From assembly GCA_010671965.1 (NCBI GenBank), contig JAAHIC010000214.1, positions 1-7,251 of the forward strand: a stretch of 7,251 nt of DNA, given 5' to 3'. Below the pieces are notes generated by a model. That model saw only the letters and a list, made by a program, of their open reading frames with translations, made no database searches and was not told where the DNA came from. Positions within the stretch are counted from its first letter, which is position 1; each line of letters opens with the position of its first letter. Source of the stretch: Leptolyngbya sp. SIO4C5 (lineage in GTDB: Bacteria; Cyanobacteriota; Cyanobacteriia; Phormidesmidales; Phormidesmidaceae). Shown here one piece after another: positions 4,682 to 7,251 of the stretch. A program made the translations under genes and the position numbers.

Positions 4682-6898
4682 TCAGCCAATTGGCGGATCA
4701 ATTAGCCGATTGAGCTGGTGAATGAGGTCATTGAAGTCAAGCGGCTTGCTGAGGTAGGCATCAGCCCCGGCGGCTAGGCAGCGATCGCGATCGCCCGCCA
4801 TTGCCATTGCCGTGACCGCAATCACGGGTACGGCCTGCCATAGGGGATGGTTTTTAATCTGTCGAATCAGCTCAAAGCCATCGACATGGGGCAGCTGAAT
4901 GTCCATCAGCACCGCTAACGGCAGCGATCGCGCTTTGATCAGGGGCGAGGCAATGGTCTGCTGCATGGTCTGACCATCGGCGATGATATCTACCGTGTAG
5001 CCTTCCATCTCCAGCAGTTCAGCAATCAAAGACTGGTTATAGGGCTGATCTTCGACCACTAAGATGCGGGACTGACTGCTCTCTTCCTGGGCGATCGCCG
5101 TTTGGGCAAAGGCGGGTAAGCGGCCCATTGCATACGCCGAGGGTGCGGTCTGACTGGAGGGCGATCGCAGCTCGTTGAGCGGTAGCCATACGCGAAACGT
5201 GCTGCCCTCCCCGGGCTGGGAGATAAACGATACAGTCCCACCGTGCAGCTCTGCCAGTCGCTTAGTCAGCGCTAAGCCCAGCCCCGTCCCCTCATGCCGC
5301 CGGGTCAGGGAGGCATCAATTTGCTGGAAGGGCTGGAACAGAAGAGACTGTTTTTCTGTTGCAATACCGATGCCCGTATCGGCCACGGCAATACAGAGGT
5401 AGGGCGTGCTGAGATTAACCGGACTCTCATCAGGCCGCATATCCTGCAAAAGCTGATTGCCATAGGCTAGCCGCACCGAGAGCTTTACCTTGCCTTTCTC
5501 TGGCGTAAACTTGATGGCATTGGAAAGCAAATTGATAATAATCTGCCGCACCCGGCGCTCATCAATGGCGACTTGATCAATCTGATAGTCCAGTTCTAGG
5601 GCCAAGGCCAGTCGCTTGCGCTCAGCGCGCGGCTGCACCATCTGCAAGCACTGGCGGCAAAGGCTCTGAATTGAGACGGTAGCGATATCTAGCTCAACCT
5701 TTCCCGCCTCAACTTTAGAAAGGTCTAAGATGTCGTTGATTAAGTGCAGCAGATGCTGCCCGCTCTGGCGAATCAGGCTAACATGTCCCACCTTACGATT
5801 GTCTAGCCCCTGCCGCTGGCGCAACAGCAGCTCTGAAAAGCCCAAAATACTGTTCAGCGGCGTTCTCAGTTCGTGAGACATAGAGGCCAAAAACTCAGAC
5901 TTGAGCCGCGAAGCCCGCTCTAAATCCTGATTGATACGCTGCAATCGCTCCTGGGCTTGCACCCGCTCAATGGCGGCTCCCAGGGTGCGACAGGCAGCCA
6001 GCAGCATATCCTGCTGGGGAGCTTCCTGGAGCTTCTGCAGGCTACGCGATTCCAAGGTCAGCACGCCGATAATGCTGCCGTCAGCGGAAGGAATCGGGAA
6101 GATGCCCAACTGTCCGATGGCGGGATGACGAAATTCTGCAACCGCATTGGGATGATTGGCATAGTCTTCGACAAAGCAGGGCTGCCCGGTTTCGACGACC
6201 TGCCAAAGAATGCCCTGACCGTAAGGAATGCCCTGGTCAAGGCGCTGCTGCATGGCAGCCGCCACCGGCTCCCCGTGGGTAGCAATAAAATGGCCGGAAA
6301 TCAGGTTGGTAAGCTTACCCGCCGTGCGCGCAGTCCCTTGGCCGCTAATCACTTTGACATCCCCAAAAGCCGCCCCCATCGCCTCGACCAAGTAGTTCAG
6401 GGCAAAGCAGCCGATTTGGATGAGATTGTCGGAAGTCTGTAGTCGCTCGGTCAGCCCCAAAAGAAATGTGAGGCGGCGCACTTCGTTGGCTAGGTCATTT
6501 TGGGCTTGACGTTGGGCCGTGAGATTCCGAAAAATCAGCAGTTTACCGCTGTTGGAGGTGGCGGTGATGGAAAGGTCGAGGTAAATCTGATTGCTTTGGG
6601 TAATCTGAATCGCCTGACTTTCATTGAGGGACTGATGGCAAGCCGCTAAGACGCGATCGCGCTGCTGCCCGTCCCAAATATCTTGCTCGACTAAGAAGTC
6701 AATAATGGTCTGCAAACAAGGCTGCTGCTTTAGCCAATTACTGTCAAGATGCAGCGTTTGCACTAGCTTTTGGTTGAATAATATCAGCCGCTGATCGGCA
6801 TCTAGTAGCGCAACGGCATCATCAACTTTTTCAAGGATGAGAGCAGGTTGTTCCTGAAAAGGATACAGACCTGACTCTAACTGACTGGACGGATTCAT
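4682..6898 (-). CDS. Soluble hybrid histidine kinase, PAS-GAF-HisKA-HATPase-REC, 738 aa
   Basis: This is a cytoplasmic sensor kinase with no transmembrane segment. Residues 18-128 look like a PAS domain (DDAVALLDADQRLILFN). Residues about 140-315 are a GAF domain, without the Cys-His bilin motif of cyanobacteriochromes. HisKA has the phospho-acceptor H342 in MSHELRTP. HATPase_c carries the N box with N456 and N460, G1 DTGIGI (507-512), the F box FQPF (521-524), G2 GTGLGL (537-542) and G3 GEGSTF (563-568). A C-terminal receiver (611-735) has E616/D617, D666, T696 and K718. All catalytic residues are present, so it should autophosphorylate and pass phosphate to D666 and perhaps to the neighbouring receiver-cyclase. 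No HPt domain is seen here or nearby. ATG 6898 is the start, with no clear Shine-Dalgarno. The signal sensed by PAS/GAF is unknown. Confidence 0.95.
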   Translation of the reverse strand: MNPSSQLESGLYPFQEQPALILEKVDDAVALLDADQRLILFNQKLVQTLHLDSNWLKQQPCLQTIIDFLVEQDIWDGQQRDRVLAACHQSLNESQAIQITQSNQIYLDLSITATSNSGKLLIFRNLTAQRQAQNDLANEVRRLTFLLGLTERLQTSDNLIQIGCFALNYLVEAMGAAFGDVKVISGQGTARTAGKLTNLISGHFIATHGEPVAAAMQQRLDQGIPYGQGILWQVVETGQPCFVEDYANHPNAVAEFRHPAIGQLGIFPIPSADGSIIGVLTLESRSLQKLQEAPQQDMLLAACRTLGAAIERVQAQERLQRINQDLERASRLKSEFLASMSHELRTPLNSILGFSELLLRQRQGLDNRKVGHVSLIRQSGQHLLHLINDILDLSKVEAGKVELDIATVSIQSLCRQCLQMVQPRAERKRLALALELDYQIDQVAIDERRVRQIIINLLSNAIKFTPEKGKVKLSVRLAYGNQLLQDMRPDESPVNLSTPYLCIAVADTGIGIATEKQSLLFQPFQQIDASLTRRHEGTGLGLALTKRLAELHGGTVSFISQPGEGSTFRVWLPLNELRSPSSQTAPSAYAMGRLPAFAQTAIAQEESSQSRILVVEDQPYNQSLIAELLEMEGYTVDIIADGQTMQQTIASPLIKARSLPLAVLMDIQLPHVDGFELIRQIKNHPLWQAVPVIAVTAMAMAGDRDRCLAAGADAYLSKPLDFNDLIHQLNRLIDPPIG
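4781..4794. repeat. Two overlapping HIP1 octamers within the kinase receiver
   Basis: GCGATCGC occurs at 4781-4788 and 4787-4794, sharing two bases. On the coding (minus) strand they encode the DRDR of AGDRDRC (residues about 701-707) in the loop after T696 of the receiver. In my scan this is the only overlapping pair; the other 14 octamers are single. Confidence 0.85.
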
Positions 6899-6962
6899 GA
6901 TGCGGGAAAAAACAGAGACTTGCCAAACGTAGCGCTAAACAAAGTATTCAATTTAACGTACC

Positions 6963-6971
6963 ATTTTAGCA
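6963..6971 (-). promoter_or_regulatory. Candidate extended -10 promoter for the hybrid kinase gene
   Basis: On the minus strand 6971-6963 reads TGCTAAAAT, an extended -10 element with TG one base ahead of TAAAAT. It would start transcription near 6956, about 58 bases before the ATG at 6898. The -35 region is poor (TAGAAG at a 17-base spacing), which extended -10 promoters tolerate. The interrupted palindrome GGAG-TT-CTCC (6977-6986) lies in the spacer and could be an operator, though it is short. Confidence 0.35.
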
Positions 6972-7122
6972 AGTACGGAGTTCTCCTTCTAAAGAAAGGT
7001 TATCTGCTAGCAATCTTTAGCAATTAAAGCCGCCCTTCAGGATACAGCGATCGCCAAAAAGCAAAGACCGCGTGAGCTGCCTGCAAGACAACCCTCGCGG
7101 ACATAGGCTAGCTCAAAGCAAA

Positions 7123-7251
7123 TCAGGACTTTTTTTCATAAATTTGTAGCCCTGCTTCTTCTAAATAAATAGTCGCTCCTTTCTGTTCGCCTAGCTTGCC
7201 ATCCGTTTTGCTTCGCCTTCGATAGCCGTCCGGCCACGCGGCTAAGCCTGC
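7123..7251 (-). CDS. C-terminal end of an unrecognised protein (5' partial at window edge)
   Basis: On the minus strand a frame is open from the right edge to a TGA at 7125-7123 and gives 42 residues. The sequence has protein-like composition: a hydrophobic start, then basic GYRRRSK, KLGEQKGATIYL and the ending EEAGLQIYEKKS. No start codon is needed because the gene enters from outside the window. I do not recognise the family. It lies upstream of the kinase gene on the same strand with a 224-base gap that contains a candidate kinase promoter, so co-transcription is doubtful. Confidence 0.6.
   Translation of the reverse strand, partial: AGLAAWPDGYRRRSKTDGKLGEQKGATIYLEEAGLQIYEKKS

Larger units (their letters stand above)
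1175..7054. repeat. Dispersed HIP1 octamers (GCGATCGC)
   Basis: I find the octamer starting at 1175, 1578, 1688, 1892, 2306, 2331, 2503, 2812, 3889, 4781, 4787, 4924, 5091, 5161, 6653 and 7047. Such a density is diagnostic of many cyanobacterial genomes, where it is linked to methylation of the palindrome. Fifteen lie in coding sequence and one (7047-7054) is intergenic. None occurs before 1175. Confidence 0.9.

Noticed and set aside
5957..6442. 161-codon open frame on the plus strand
   Set aside because: It is antisense to the GAF part of the kinase gene and its translation shows no domain. Long shadow frames are expected in sequence of this composition.
5950..6480. Cyanobacteriochrome-type GAF domain
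   Set aside because: The GAF domain has no Cys-His chromophore motif. Its cysteines (C164, C241) are not in the expected context, so bilin binding is not supported.
7054..7103. CCGCG/CGCGG hairpin followed by a T-rich stretch on the minus strand, as terminator of the right-edge gene
   Set aside because: The stem is five pairs with a long loop and the T tract is interrupted, which is too weak to call.
1..7251. CRISPR array, tRNA, rRNA, riboswitch or origin
   Set aside because: I saw no regularly spaced repeats, cloverleaf-like sequence, rRNA core sequence or clustered DnaA-type boxes on either strand.

Overview
The window almost certainly comes from a cyanobacterial chromosome. The octamer GCGATCGC (the cyanobacterial HIP1 repeat) occurs 16 times by my reading, against roughly 0.1 expected by chance in 7.25 kb. 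The gene content fits too: small cyanobacteria-type hypothetical proteins, a soluble hybrid histidine kinase and a class III nucleotide cyclase. Codon choice and a GC content near 50% suggest a Leptolyngbya/Synechococcus-like filamentous or picoplanktonic lineage, but I cannot name a genus.

Layout, left to right. Bases 1-124 hold the 3' end of a transposase gene (probably ISAs1-like) and perhaps the end of that insertion sequence. A strong rho-independent terminator (265-308) serves a 71-residue hypothetical protein on the minus strand (374-589, GTG start). A divergent intergenic region (590-886) with a plausible TTGACA promoter leads into a tight three-gene plus-strand operon (887-2536): a one-span membrane protein with a cytoplasmic cysteine cluster, a small cupin with an incomplete metal site, and an exported ChaN-like (haem-binding family) protein. 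A bipartite hypothetical protein with a long acidic Ala/Glu/Thr/Pro tail follows (2647-3369). It converges on the next gene with only two bases between stop codons, and both stop codons lie in one imperfect hairpin.

The right half is a signalling module on the minus strand. A soluble PAS-GAF-histidine kinase-receiver protein (4682-6898) lies upstream of a receiver-adenylyl cyclase (3372-4523). Together they contain most of the parts of the single-polypeptide cyanobacterial cyclase CyaC, here split over two genes. All class III catalytic residues are present. The adenine-recognition pair is Lys/Thr, the class IIIb pattern associated with bicarbonate-stimulated cyclases. The most economical model is that the kinase passes phosphate to the cyclase receiver and so sets cAMP output. 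The right edge (7123-7251) contains the last 42 residues of an unrecognised minus-strand protein.

I see no CRISPR array, tRNA, rRNA, defence island or phage genes. The most noteworthy items are the split CyaC-type module, the three-gene operon of uncharacterised function, and the hairpin spanning two convergent stop codons.
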